DNA of 64,000 bases, taken from contig DATKKE010000058.1 in NCBI GenBank assembly GCA_035543455.1, forward strand, positions 1 to 64,000, read 5' to 3'. Origin of the DNA: CAIKOD01 sp035543455. Its GTDB lineage: Archaea > Halobacteriota > Methanomicrobia > Methanomicrobiales > Methanospirillaceae. This document shows positions 26,172 through 34,439 of the stretch, piece by piece. The notes beneath the pieces were generated by a model. The model was not told where the DNA came from and made no database searches. It saw only the letters and a list, made by a program, of their open reading frames with translations. Position 1 is the first letter of the stretch. Every line of letters starts with the position of its first letter. A program made the translations under genes and the position numbers.

Positions 26172-26339
26172 TATTGCTGTGAAATTCAGGGTTTTTACCA
26201 ATTTTCGACAGATTATTTCCTGATCTGACATTGTTAACCATGATTTATAAGAACCCGGGTATGGGTTTTTCATATGTTCTTCCCTTATCAGGATTATAAA
26301 AATGTTGTGGAAAGAGATCCGTATTCCCAGGAAAAGGTT

Positions 26340-27200
26340 TCAGATATTCCCTCTCGCGCCACCGGTCATTTTCGGGACAAATGCGGTCTCGACAATCTCT
26401 TTCGTAAAGGCCTCCGGGACAGAGCCGGTTTTTGCATAAAGATATAATGCAGTGTTATAGATACCCTGGAGTGCTGAAACGATTACCATGAGGACTGCGA
26501 GATAAATCACGTACACCGCAGCGAGTACGATAAAAACGGTAAACGATCCGGAAAGAAGTGCGATTCCGACCGGAATCGCTCCGGCAATCATGAGGACGAC
26601 AAACACCAGGCCGATCGATGCCTGCCCGATGATGCTCTCGCCCCAGGTCTTTCTGAACAGACCGATCGATTCTTTCATCGCCCCGAATGTCCCTTTCTCC
26701 TCGAATATCATGACAGGAATGACGAAATAGGTAATGAGGCTCCATGCAGCGCCGATCAGGGAAAAGACGATCTGGCCGATCAGGTTGTTGAACCTGTCCT
26801 CGAGCAGCCGCAGGATGAGCCCTACCGTGGCAGAAATGAGGGACCAGATTAAGATCGGAACGATGTGGGCCATCGAACTCCTGATGCCGTCCATGAACAC
26901 CGGGTCTCCGCCGGTGAGGCGGATGCGTGCACAGGTAATCAGGGCCGAATTGAAAAATATGATAATGAAGTAACAGAGCAGGTAAAACAGGAAGAGCAGA
27001 GGAATGTACATCGATCCAGGCACAAAGGCACTGCCTGGCGAAATTAATCCGAAAAAGAATACCGGGATGACAAATGAGAGCAGAACGATCAGCAATGCGA
27101 TTCCTGAAAGAACGGGGAACAGGAGGATCTCTTTGTCAAGCGAGAGAACCTTCCAACTCTCTTTAATAAGGGTAAAGCTGCGCGAAAAGGACTCGAACAT
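26340..27200 (-). CDS. DUF6159-type polytopic membrane protein
   Basis: 286 residues. It starts MFESFSRSFTLIKESWKVLS followed by DKEILLFPVLSGIALLIVLL, the pattern of the DUF6159 family, and has about six hydrophobic helices. The family is widespread in archaea and bacteria with no known activity. A T-rich element at 27222-27231 lies about 28 bp upstream, so the transcript is probably leaderless. Neighbours give no clue to its role. Confidence 0.75.
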   Translation of the reverse strand: MFESFSRSFTLIKESWKVLSLDKEILLFPVLSGIALLIVLLSFVIPVFFFGLISPGSAFVPGSMYIPLLFLFYLLCYFIIIFFNSALITCARIRLTGGDPVFMDGIRSSMAHIVPILIWSLISATVGLILRLLEDRFNNLIGQIVFSLIGAAWSLITYFVIPVMIFEEKGTFGAMKESIGLFRKTWGESIIGQASIGLVFVVLMIAGAIPVGIALLSGSFTVFIVLAAVYVIYLAVLMVIVSALQGIYNTALYLYAKTGSVPEAFTKEIVETAFVPKMTGGARGNI

Positions 27201-27567
27201 ACAGAATAATTGTCATTCCCGGAGGATAAAAATTGCCCGGCAGGCACAGCCGGTCAGAACACGGGTCTTTTTCATTCCACAGATCGGCTGAAAAGGCAGG
27301 TGCATGGTTTGACAGCGATTCCCCGGAAAAATCCCGTTAAGGTCCGGAAATGAAGTTATAGTTTCTTAAATGACAATTTCCTCGTTATTTCGGTATCGGG
27401 GTCTAAGATGGCTTGTAATGTCCAGGTGAAAGCGCCATTCCGTTTCCTGTAGATTTGGGGAGTATCCACGATTGGTGTTTTTAATGCACCGGTAGTCCGG
27501 TCCACGGGCACGGCGCGGAATTCTTATAACCCGGCAGATCAGAGATAGCAGTGAATGGTGACACCCG
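27201..27567. promoter_or_regulatory. Divergent intergenic region with hisH promoter
   Basis: This 367-bp stretch separates two divergent genes. On the plus strand CTTATAA at 27523-27529 is a good TATA box; initiation near 27553 would leave a short leader containing GGTGA at 27557-27561, seven bases before the hisH ATG. The remainder holds no open frame that I can support. Confidence 0.45.
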
Positions 27568-28176
27568 ATGACCACGATAGCGATTGTTGATTACGGGCTC
27601 GGAAACCTCAGGAGCGTATTCCGGGGCCTCGAGAAGGCGGGAGCGTCGCCGGTGATCACGTCCGATGCCGGGGAAATTGCATCGGCCGACGGCATCGTAC
27701 TGCCGGGTGTAGGGGCATTCCGCGAAGGCATGGAACAGCTCGGGGACCTCCGTTCCACGGTTATTGAGTCTTCCGGCAGCGTACCTGTCCTGGGTATCTG
27801 CCTAGGGATGCAGATGCTCATGGAATTATCCGAGGAACACGGGCTCCACGAGGGCCTTTCCCTGATCCCCGGCACGGTAAAGAGGTTCCCGGCAAAACCG
27901 GGGTATAAAATACCTCATATGGGGTGGAACCAGATACATCTGGAAAAACCCGGGCATCCGCTGTTTGAAGGGTTCACCGATGATGAATACGTGTATTTTG
28001 TCCATTCGTTTTACGCGGATACTGGGGAGCGATATACGCTCACCACAACCGAATACATATGCGGATTTTCCTCAGCCATAACGGACGGAAACGTGTACGG
28101 CGTCCAGTTCCATCCTGAAAAAAGCGGTGCGACCGGTCTCCGCATCCTCTCTAATTTCATCGGGATGTGCTGTTAA
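27568..28176 (+). CDS. hisH: Imidazole glycerol phosphate synthase, glutaminase subunit HisH
   Basis: Releases ammonia from glutamine for HisF in histidine synthesis. 202 residues: IAIVDYGLGNLRSVFRGLEK at the start, the nucleophile Cys in VLGICLGMQMLME, FPAKPGYKIPHMGWNQI, and the His/Glu of the catalytic triad in VQFHPEKSG. All residues needed are present and the length is normal. hisF is not adjacent, so the gene is on its own here. Confidence 0.97.
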   Translation: MTTIAIVDYGLGNLRSVFRGLEKAGASPVITSDAGEIASADGIVLPGVGAFREGMEQLGDLRSTVIESSGSVPVLGICLGMQMLMELSEEHGLHEGLSLIPGTVKRFPAKPGYKIPHMGWNQIHLEKPGHPLFEGFTDDEYVYFVHSFYADTGERYTLTTTEYICGFSSAITDGNVYGVQFHPEKSGATGLRILSNFIGMCC

Positions 28177-28243
28177 GGTCAATGGTGTTCCCTGCCCGCA
28201 CTATTTCACGGCATCCTGCAAATCCCGGGCACGCCATGTTTTT

Positions 28244-28368
28244 TTTACGAATCCCGCCAGCTGCGGTCGGCTGGCATCCGCGACCCGGAGCGTCAGGACG
28301 TACCTCGAAAAGAATCCGGATTTTACGAATCCCGCCAGCTATGGTCAGCCAATATCCGTGATCCTGAA
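28244..28368. repeat. Two imperfect direct repeats, 78-bp period
   Basis: A ~47-bp unit starting TTTTACGAATCCCGCCAGCT occurs at 28244 and again at 28322, with about four of five bases matching over its length. The region between hisH and the next gene has no credible gene; frames through it read as repeated peptides (AGGIRKIRILFEV and AAGGIRKK on the minus strand), the usual sign of a translated non-coding repeat. Possibly a remnant of a larger extragenic repeat array. Confidence 0.55.
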
Positions 28369-28466
28369 ACATCCGGACATGACCCCAAACGATTACCCGG
28401 ATTAGCCAATCCCTACTGCTGGCTTCTCCAGAAACAATTTACCTTCAACGATTGAACCTGATCTCC

Positions 28467-29324
28467 ATGAGATCGATAGCACTATTCCTCCTCTTCTCCA
28501 TGGCCATAATCGTGGGAAGTGCATCCGCCTATGAGCTTATTATCACCACCCCGGGCGCAATCCCTGCCGGTGCACCCCTGTCGGTGACCGGGACGACGAG
28601 TTTCCCCGCAGGAACGACGTTTGATATGGTTTTTTCATCATCGGGCCAGGTCGGCACGCAGGTTGCGAGTGTCCCCGTCACCGTATCGGGCGATAAAAAC
28701 GAGAACGGGGACAGGACCTTTAATGTTATTTTCGATACGACCGGTCTTCCGGGAGGACAGTATAAAGTTGAAGCGGTGATGAGGGGCAATGATGCGGGGT
28801 CGCTCAGTTCGAGTTCTCAGACCCTGAGAATTGTCCAGCTGGTCGACCGGTCAGGTGAGATTCATATCACGAGTCCCTTAAACCAGCGTATTCCGAATGC
28901 CCTTCTCATTGAAGGATACCTCGACAATGCCGGAAATTCAGGTGTCCAGATCAACGTGCTTGGACCGCAGGGAGGAGTATTCGGCCCGGCATTCATCGCT
29001 ACGCAGACCCAGGGTGGAGGTAAGGCAGGTTATTTTTCAAAAAATGTTGCTGTTGACCAGGAAGGAAATTATAAAGTCACATTTACCGACAGCCTCGGGA
29101 GCTATATCGGTGAGAAAACATTTTCGGTGAGCGGGCCCCTTCCGACAATTACTTCGCCGGTTACCTTGCCTGAGACAACAATCCCCACGACAACAATCCG
29201 GACCTCTACTCCGGTTGTCACAACAGCGGCACCGACTCCGACAAAGTCACCTGCTCCGATCTTCGGCATACTTGCAGGTCTGTGCGCTGCAGGATTCCTG
29301 GTTTCCGGGAAATTCAGAAAATAA
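28467..29324 (+). CDS. Secreted surface protein with C-terminal membrane anchor
   Basis: About 285 residues. A signal peptide (RSIALFLLFSMAIIVGSASA) precedes two beta-rich regions of about 100 residues each; the second contains HITSPLNQRIPNALLIEGY. A Thr/Pro linker (ETTIPTTTIRTSTPVVTT) leads to a hydrophobic helix and a basic tail (SGKFRK), the tripartite sorting signal seen in archaeal cell-surface proteins. I use the ATG before the signal peptide and not the TTG five codons upstream. Ligand or function unknown. Confidence 0.8.
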   Translation: MRSIALFLLFSMAIIVGSASAYELIITTPGAIPAGAPLSVTGTTSFPAGTTFDMVFSSSGQVGTQVASVPVTVSGDKNENGDRTFNVIFDTTGLPGGQYKVEAVMRGNDAGSLSSSSQTLRIVQLVDRSGEIHITSPLNQRIPNALLIEGYLDNAGNSGVQINVLGPQGGVFGPAFIATQTQGGGKAGYFSKNVAVDQEGNYKVTFTDSLGSYIGEKTFSVSGPLPTITSPVTLPETTIPTTTIRTSTPVVTTAAPTPTKSPAPIFGILAGLCAAGFLVSGKFRK

Positions 29325-29407
29325 GTGAATAAAAATATTATTTTTGAATTTTTGAGATATTACCCACCGAATAAGACCTCTTCCTGTTTTACTGTTTAAA
29401 AAATTTC

Positions 29408-29557
29408 GACAGGAAGGATTTTCACCGCCCCCCGTCCCTCCCCTATCGGGATAGATATTGGACAGGGGTCCATCGTGAACTGATAAATGAATCGTTTTCC
29501 AGTACAGTCCCTGTCATAACCGGGTCGCCACAGCGACGGGGCGGAGCCCCGGGAGCT
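29408..29557 (+). repeat. Dispersed extragenic element, copy A
   Basis: The 374 bp between two convergent genes (29325-29698) hold no gene. This part starts TCGACAGGAAGGA, contains TTCACC, CCCTATCGGGATA and ACAGGGG, and ends in a GC-rich hairpin GGGGCGGAGCCCC (29539-29551). The same parts in the same order recur at 55446-55596, and the hairpin end alone recurs inverted near 47750. Confidence 0.55.
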
Positions 29558-29698
29558 TAAGATTATGTGAATTCAATAAAAAAAACCATTGGTAAACGTA
29601 GTATTTTGTAAGTTACGCGAATACTTCGAGGGCAGGATTTCACCATAGCCTGAATTTGTAAAACCGTTCTTAAAAAAAAAATTTGCACCCGATTCCTG

Positions 29699-30487
29699 CT
29701 ACCCCGCTTTCTTCCTCTTTCTCTGGTATACATCCCATACCACGAGTACTGCGATTACCAGGCAGCCGCCAAGGAAAAATGCCAGCAGGATATCCTGGAT
29801 CGGAAGCGATACCGGCACCTGGATACTTCCCGGCGGGGCAACCGTCGCCTTTTCGATCATATCGTGCGCTGCATTCATCGTAGGGGACGGCACGATATTC
29901 TGGGCGACACCGGCTGCATATCCTGCGCCTGCCCCGCCCGATGCATTCTCCAGCGGCAACGTGGAGGGGACCGTGATTTCACCCGCCACTTTGACATTTC
30001 TCGAATATGAGGCATTCGAAGCCACAGGCGAAACCATCTGCAGGATCGCCCCGATTACCGCCGTTGCGACAATCATGACCCCAAAGAGGGATGCATATTT
30101 CAGGAGAATTGAACGGACATTTGCAATCCTCGGTGTCACGATGACGAGTTGATCTTTGAGTCCGTAGATTTTGACTTCCCGGCCTTTTACACTGTATCTG
30201 GTCTTTGTTATTTCTATAAGTCCCGCATCAAGGAGGTTTTCGATATGGTATTTGGCAGTCCCCATGGGGATTTGCAGCGTTTCCGTTACTTCTGTGGAGG
30301 TTTTCGGACCTGTTTTCAGGAGCTGGAGGATGTCGCCTGCAGTCTGGCTCCCCATGGCTTTCGCTATCTTCTGCGCCTGTTCGTCACCCGGTTCGAGGAC
30401 GATCACTTCCTTCCCAGGATCAGGCATATCTCCCGACACCGGGGGCCTATCGATTTCTGTCTCTCCTTCACCTGTCATACGGTTCAA
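29699..30487 (-). CDS. Membrane-bound winged-helix transcriptional regulator
   Basis: 262 residues. The N-terminal part (about 35-105) is an ArsR-like winged helix: QTAGDILQLLKTGPKTSTEV, then MGTAKYHIENLLDAGLIEI. Two hydrophobic helices (about 127-150 and 228-250) flank a 75-residue segment that should lie outside the cell. The layout suggests a one-component sensor that reads an external signal and binds DNA inside. The ATG overlaps the alaS stop (ATGA), so it is made together with AlaRS, an unusual partner for a regulator. Confidence 0.82.
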   Translation of the reverse strand: MNRMTGEGETEIDRPPVSGDMPDPGKEVIVLEPGDEQAQKIAKAMGSQTAGDILQLLKTGPKTSTEVTETLQIPMGTAKYHIENLLDAGLIEITKTRYSVKGREVKIYGLKDQLVIVTPRIANVRSILLKYASLFGVMIVATAVIGAILQMVSPVASNASYSRNVKVAGEITVPSTLPLENASGGAGAGYAAGVAQNIVPSPTMNAAHDMIEKATVAPPGSIQVPVSLPIQDILLAFFLGGCLVIAVLVVWDVYQRKRKKAG

Positions 30488-33231
30488 CCATTGATCGCCG
30501 CGGCAATCCTTTCACGACCGACCTTCAGGGCGAGTTCTATCTGGTCGACATTGCTGCCACCCCCCCGGGCGAGTGCGGCGTTTCCTCCTCCTTTTCCTCC
30601 AAGAAGGTTTGAAATTTGACCGATAATATCGCCGGCATTCACCTGGGGTACACCTGAAGATATTATTGCCTCCGCACGTTCTGCATTCTTTGAAAGGAGC
30701 ATTGCCACCCCGCCGCTGCCTGACACCTGGCTTGCAATCGTCGTGAGATCTTTGGCAGGGAGGTCTATCCGTCTGATGACAACCGCGACCCCCTTGATAA
30801 TTTCAGGCTCGATCTGGGCGATCTCGAGGTCCACGAGATTCTTCGAGAGTTTTTCATTCTCTTTTTTAAGGTCTTTCCATTCATTGAAAAAACGCGAGCA
30901 CGTGGTGGGTAAATTCTCCTGCTGCACTGAAAACACATCTGAGGAACGTTGTACGAGGTCGTCGAGATGCTGCGCATACCCGAGAGCTGCAAGCCCGGCT
31001 GAGAATTCGATCCGTTCTATCCCGTCCTGGATATGTTCGACGCGTATGATTTTTATCATCCCTATCTGTCCCGTAGTAGGGCAATGGGTCCCTGCGCAGG
31101 CCTCGATATCACCCCCGACCGATACAATACGGAGTTCCTTCCCGGGCGGGATACCCCCCTGGTAGAGGGAAAAGCCATAGGCCTGTTCCGCCTTTCCGCG
31201 CTCCTCAAATTTTATATCGACACACTGGTCCAGAAGGACCATCCTGTTTACCGCTATCTCAATCCTTTGTAATTCCTCAGGAGTGATGTGGCGGAAATGC
31301 CTGATATCGATCCTCGATGTCTCGACTCCTTTCTGGGCCCCTGCCTGGTGGATATGGGCACCAAGCACCTCTTTTGAAGCCCTGAGGAGGAGGTGGGTTG
31401 CGGTATGGTGCCTCATGAGAGACCAGCGCCGTTCATCGTCGACGATGCCCTTGACGCGGTCGCCCCGCCTGAGTACGCCTCCCTCAAGCTGGTGGAGTAT
31501 CACATCCCCGATTTTCATAACGCCGGTAATCCTGACCATGTTCTCCTGGGTGATGAGCATACCCGAGTCCGCTGGCTGGCCCCCCCCTTCCGGATAGAAG
31601 AGGGTCTGATCCATGACTACGAACCCGTCGAAGAAATCGAGGACTACTGCCTCGAATTCGGTATCACATGGCTGCTCGTAGTACAACTTTCTTGTAGCCG
31701 GAAGACCCCTGATCCGTCCCTGGTATTTCGCGAAAGCATCTTCAGGAACGGCTGATTCGGATTCAGAATGCATATCGGCGATCAATGAATAGAAATTATC
31801 GGGGAGATCGACGACCGCTCCTTCCTTTGTGGCGATATCCCTGATCATGTCGGGGGGGATTCCATGGGAATCGTAAAGAGTAATGACTTCTTTCAATGGC
31901 ACGCGCTGGGTCTTTGATTTGTATGTGCGTGCCACCCTCTGGACAATTTTCGTACCCCGTTCAAGTGTCTGGGCATATTTCTCCACTTCGCGGTCGATAA
32001 TCTCGCGGGTAACGATGATGTCCTGTTCGAAGGTACCGGGTCCGATGATATCAGATTGCGCTTCTACCAGGTCGGCAAGACTCTCCTTCAGTTTCAGGTC
32101 GTTCATCATCCGCAGGGTCCGCCTGATCACAAGCCTGGCGAGATAACCTTCCCGTACGTTCGAGGGAACAATCAGGTCACCGAGCATATAGGCAAGGCAG
32201 CGGGTGTGATCGACGACTGCATAGACCTTTTCAATCGGTGAGATCATCCTGTCGAGTTTTTCCGGGGATATATTGATCGCCTGGGCGACCTTGTTCCTGA
32301 GCTGAAAAAGGCTGGCACCCGAGATGTCCCCCAGGAGTCCTGCATACCTGGCGTTGAGCGAGAGTATCTTGGCATATTCCGAGTCCTCGAGCATATGTTC
32401 GAGCCCGGCACCCTCCATCACCCGCGAAACCATCTCGGGGAACACTGCATCATAGATCGTCGGTGAGCCTCTCGATGCCCATACAAACCGCTCGAGTCCG
32501 TATCCCGTGTCGACAATCCGGCTCTGTAGTGGGTAATACATCGCCCCGTCGAGTTCTATACCGGCGCCGCCTGTCTTCTGGCGGCCGAGGTTCATAAACA
32601 CGAGCGTCGCAACCTCAAGGCCGCCGATCAGGACTTCGACGCTCGGGCCGGCATTTCCACCCCCTATCCAGGGATGCTCCTTGTAGGTGACCGCCTGCAG
32701 GTTACCTCCAATCGATCGGATAAATTCGTCGCAGAGTTCAACCGTCCTGTCTTTCCAGTAAATCTCATGCTCCGCGGTATTGAAGGCGTGGTGTGCCATC
32801 ATCTCGAACATCGTCAGGTGCCTGCCGGAACGACCAACGGAATCAAGGTCGTTCAACCTGATGCAGGGCTGGGAAATAGTAAGCGGGTTTGCAGGCGGCG
32901 GGACGATACCAGCGGTGACAAAGGGCTGGAAATCTGCAATAGAAGCGATAGTGAGGTAAATATCGTCTCTCCACCGGGCGACGACCGGGTACCGTTTGAT
33001 CCGGGTATGGCCGTTTCTCTCAAAAAAAGAGAGGTATGCCTCCCGCATCTCATCGACCGTATGCTTCCGGAAAACCGGGTTCCCGATAAAATTATAGGGC
33101 TCGCACGGAGCGTCCCCGCATATCACCTTATCGGGATCCCGGGTCCAGAAGGCTGATCCGCATTTGATGCAGGTCTTCCTTACAAGCCCGTTTTGTCTGA
33201 AATAATCGAGCTGATATTCTTGTTCGAGCAT
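30484..33231 (-). CDS. alaS: Alanyl-tRNA synthetase, archaeal type
   Basis: Charges tRNA-Ala. 915 residues. The N-terminal Cys motif (CIKCGSAFWTRDPDKVICGD) is typical of archaeal AlaRS. The catalytic domain includes FFERNGHTRIKRYPVVARWR; the editing domain has the zinc site HTATHLLLR and CAGTHC; the C-terminal DHHA1 domain ends GGKGGGNAALARGGG. A TATA box only about 20-27 bases upstream points to a leaderless transcript. Confidence 0.98.
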   Translation of the reverse strand: MLEQEYQLDYFRQNGLVRKTCIKCGSAFWTRDPDKVICGDAPCEPYNFIGNPVFRKHTVDEMREAYLSFFERNGHTRIKRYPVVARWRDDIYLTIASIADFQPFVTAGIVPPPANPLTISQPCIRLNDLDSVGRSGRHLTMFEMMAHHAFNTAEHEIYWKDRTVELCDEFIRSIGGNLQAVTYKEHPWIGGGNAGPSVEVLIGGLEVATLVFMNLGRQKTGGAGIELDGAMYYPLQSRIVDTGYGLERFVWASRGSPTIYDAVFPEMVSRVMEGAGLEHMLEDSEYAKILSLNARYAGLLGDISGASLFQLRNKVAQAINISPEKLDRMISPIEKVYAVVDHTRCLAYMLGDLIVPSNVREGYLARLVIRRTLRMMNDLKLKESLADLVEAQSDIIGPGTFEQDIIVTREIIDREVEKYAQTLERGTKIVQRVARTYKSKTQRVPLKEVITLYDSHGIPPDMIRDIATKEGAVVDLPDNFYSLIADMHSESESAVPEDAFAKYQGRIRGLPATRKLYYEQPCDTEFEAVVLDFFDGFVVMDQTLFYPEGGGQPADSGMLITQENMVRITGVMKIGDVILHQLEGGVLRRGDRVKGIVDDERRWSLMRHHTATHLLLRASKEVLGAHIHQAGAQKGVETSRIDIRHFRHITPEELQRIEIAVNRMVLLDQCVDIKFEERGKAEQAYGFSLYQGGIPPGKELRIVSVGGDIEACAGTHCPTTGQIGMIKIIRVEHIQDGIERIEFSAGLAALGYAQHLDDLVQRSSDVFSVQQENLPTTCSRFFNEWKDLKKENEKLSKNLVDLEIAQIEPEIIKGVAVVIRRIDLPAKDLTTIASQVSGSGGVAMLLSKNAERAEAIISSGVPQVNAGDIIGQISNLLGGKGGGNAALARGGGSNVDQIELALKVGRERIAAAING

Positions 33232-33247
33232 GCAAAACCACGTTTCT

Positions 33248-33277
33248 CTTTAAATATAGGGGTTTTTAATTAAAAAC
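33248..33277 (-). promoter_or_regulatory. alaS promoter with upstream 16-bp palindrome
   Basis: On the minus strand CCTATATTTAAAG (TATA box) lies about 20 bases before the alaS ATG. Just behind it, GTTTTTAATTAAAAAC (33262-33277) is a perfect 16-bp palindrome lying at the place where BRE-side factors or an operator would act. It could equally be a terminator for the gene upstream. Confidence 0.45.
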
Positions 33278-33296
33278 TGTGTGGGAGAGGGGTCTC

Positions 33297-33644
33297 TTAA
33301 CGCTCTCCTCCTCCCATGAATTCATGGTACCATTCATCGATCTCCTCGAAATTTCCGGTTATTTCCGCGATCCTTGCAGCAAGGACATGCCAGCAAAACC
33401 CCAAAAATACCTGTGCCCGGCAGGTGCAGAACTCGGCCTCGACCACATATTCGTCGCTCCTGCCTACCACGATAAAAAAATCCAGATATTTTTTAACCTG
33501 CCCTTCTTCAACGGCAACCAGGGCTGTTCTTCCCCGATCCCCGAAGAGGTGGATTATTTCATCCCGTAATTCTGGCGAGAGCTCACGTGTTTCCATGAGC
33601 CTTTTCCACAGGAATGCCTCTTCTGCAGGGAGGGGTTCACTCAT
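33297..33644 (-). CDS. SWIM-type zinc finger protein
   Basis: 115 residues. The helical N-terminal half (KRLMETRELSPELRDEIIHL) is followed by a SWIM zinc finger: CTC, eight residues, then CWH (C-x-C-x8-C-x-H) in EFCTCRAQVFLGFCWHVL. SWIM fingers bind nucleic acid or protein partners. The start overlaps the end of the Nif3-like gene by four bases, so they form a small operon. No specific role can be named. Confidence 0.82.
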   Translation of the reverse strand: MSEPLPAEEAFLWKRLMETRELSPELRDEIIHLFGDRGRTALVAVEEGQVKKYLDFFIVVGRSDEYVVEAEFCTCRAQVFLGFCWHVLAARIAEITGNFEEIDEWYHEFMGGGER

Positions 33645-34348
33645 GGGACAATGACCATTGCCGGGGGGTCTTCAATAAATGTCCAGCCCATTCTGCCCGA
33701 AAGTGCCTTCATTGCCGGTGCTTCAAGGGCATAATGCGTAGCCTGGATGAGAGGAACCGGGGAATTTCTGATGACCGAATGTTTTGGTTCAGCGGACAGG
33801 AATGCATCTGCCCCGAGGGTCACTGCTTCATCGATGAGGTCGGCATCGAATCCGCTGCCGCCGACAACGGCCAGGCGCCTGGGCGACGATAATTTCCCCC
33901 ATACCAGCAGCTCGCACCCGAGGATGTTCCTGATCTCTTCCAGTTTGAGACGGCAGTCCCCTACTATCCCGAGTTTCATCGGGGCCGCATTGCAGAGTCC
34001 CAACAGTTCCGCGAGGGTGTCGTTAATTCCTCCGGGCGCCCGGTCAAAATTCGTATGCATGACATAGACATTCATGCCCGACGAGAGTGCCGTGCGAAGC
34101 AGCGGCATAAGAGGACCCCGGACAGACGTTACAGGATGAAATATCGGGGTATGGTGAACGACAAGCACGTCTGCCTGCCCCCGGACTGCCTCGCCGACTG
34201 CATGGATTGATGCATCAAGGGAGCAAAAAATGCGGCCGATATCGGTCCTGCCCTCAACTACAAGGCCGATCTTTCCCTCATCAAACTCATCGGCCAGCGC
34301 GGGAGGTGCTATTCCTTCCATCCCTGAGATGAATTCGCGAATATCCAT
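33641..34348 (-). CDS. Nif3-like dinuclear metal protein
   Basis: 235 residues. The metal-binding signatures of the Nif3/YbgI family are present: VLVVHHTPIF, VMHTNFDRAPGGINDTLAE and, near the C-terminus, ATHYALEAPAM. Family members form hexameric rings with two metals per active site; some are reported as GTP cyclohydrolase-like, but the general activity is unsettled. It pairs with the SWIM protein downstream and is divergent from the COG1900 gene. Confidence 0.9.
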   Translation of the reverse strand: MDIREFISGMEGIAPPALADEFDEGKIGLVVEGRTDIGRIFCSLDASIHAVGEAVRGQADVLVVHHTPIFHPVTSVRGPLMPLLRTALSSGMNVYVMHTNFDRAPGGINDTLAELLGLCNAAPMKLGIVGDCRLKLEEIRNILGCELLVWGKLSSPRRLAVVGGSGFDADLIDEAVTLGADAFLSAEPKHSVIRNSPVPLIQATHYALEAPAMKALSGRMGWTFIEDPPAMVIVP

Positions 34349-34402
34349 ACACGGTTATAATGCATGAGGGTTAAAATACCATCCCGTACCTGCGATAAAA
34401 TC

Positions 34403-34414
34403 CTTATCTATAAG
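34403..34414 (+). promoter_or_regulatory. Promoter of the homocysteine operon
   Basis: CTTATCTATAAG is both a TATA box and a perfect 5-bp inverted repeat with a 2-bp centre. Initiation 25-27 bases downstream falls almost on the ATG at 34440, so the transcript should be leaderless. Confidence 0.5.
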
Positions 34415-34439
34415 TCCACAGGGCGCGATATCCTCACTT

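Noticed and set aside
28127..28405. 92-codon frame after hisH with repeated FTNPAS peptides
   Set aside because: The repetition comes from the 78-bp DNA repeat, which also keeps the opposite strand open; it starts inside hisH.
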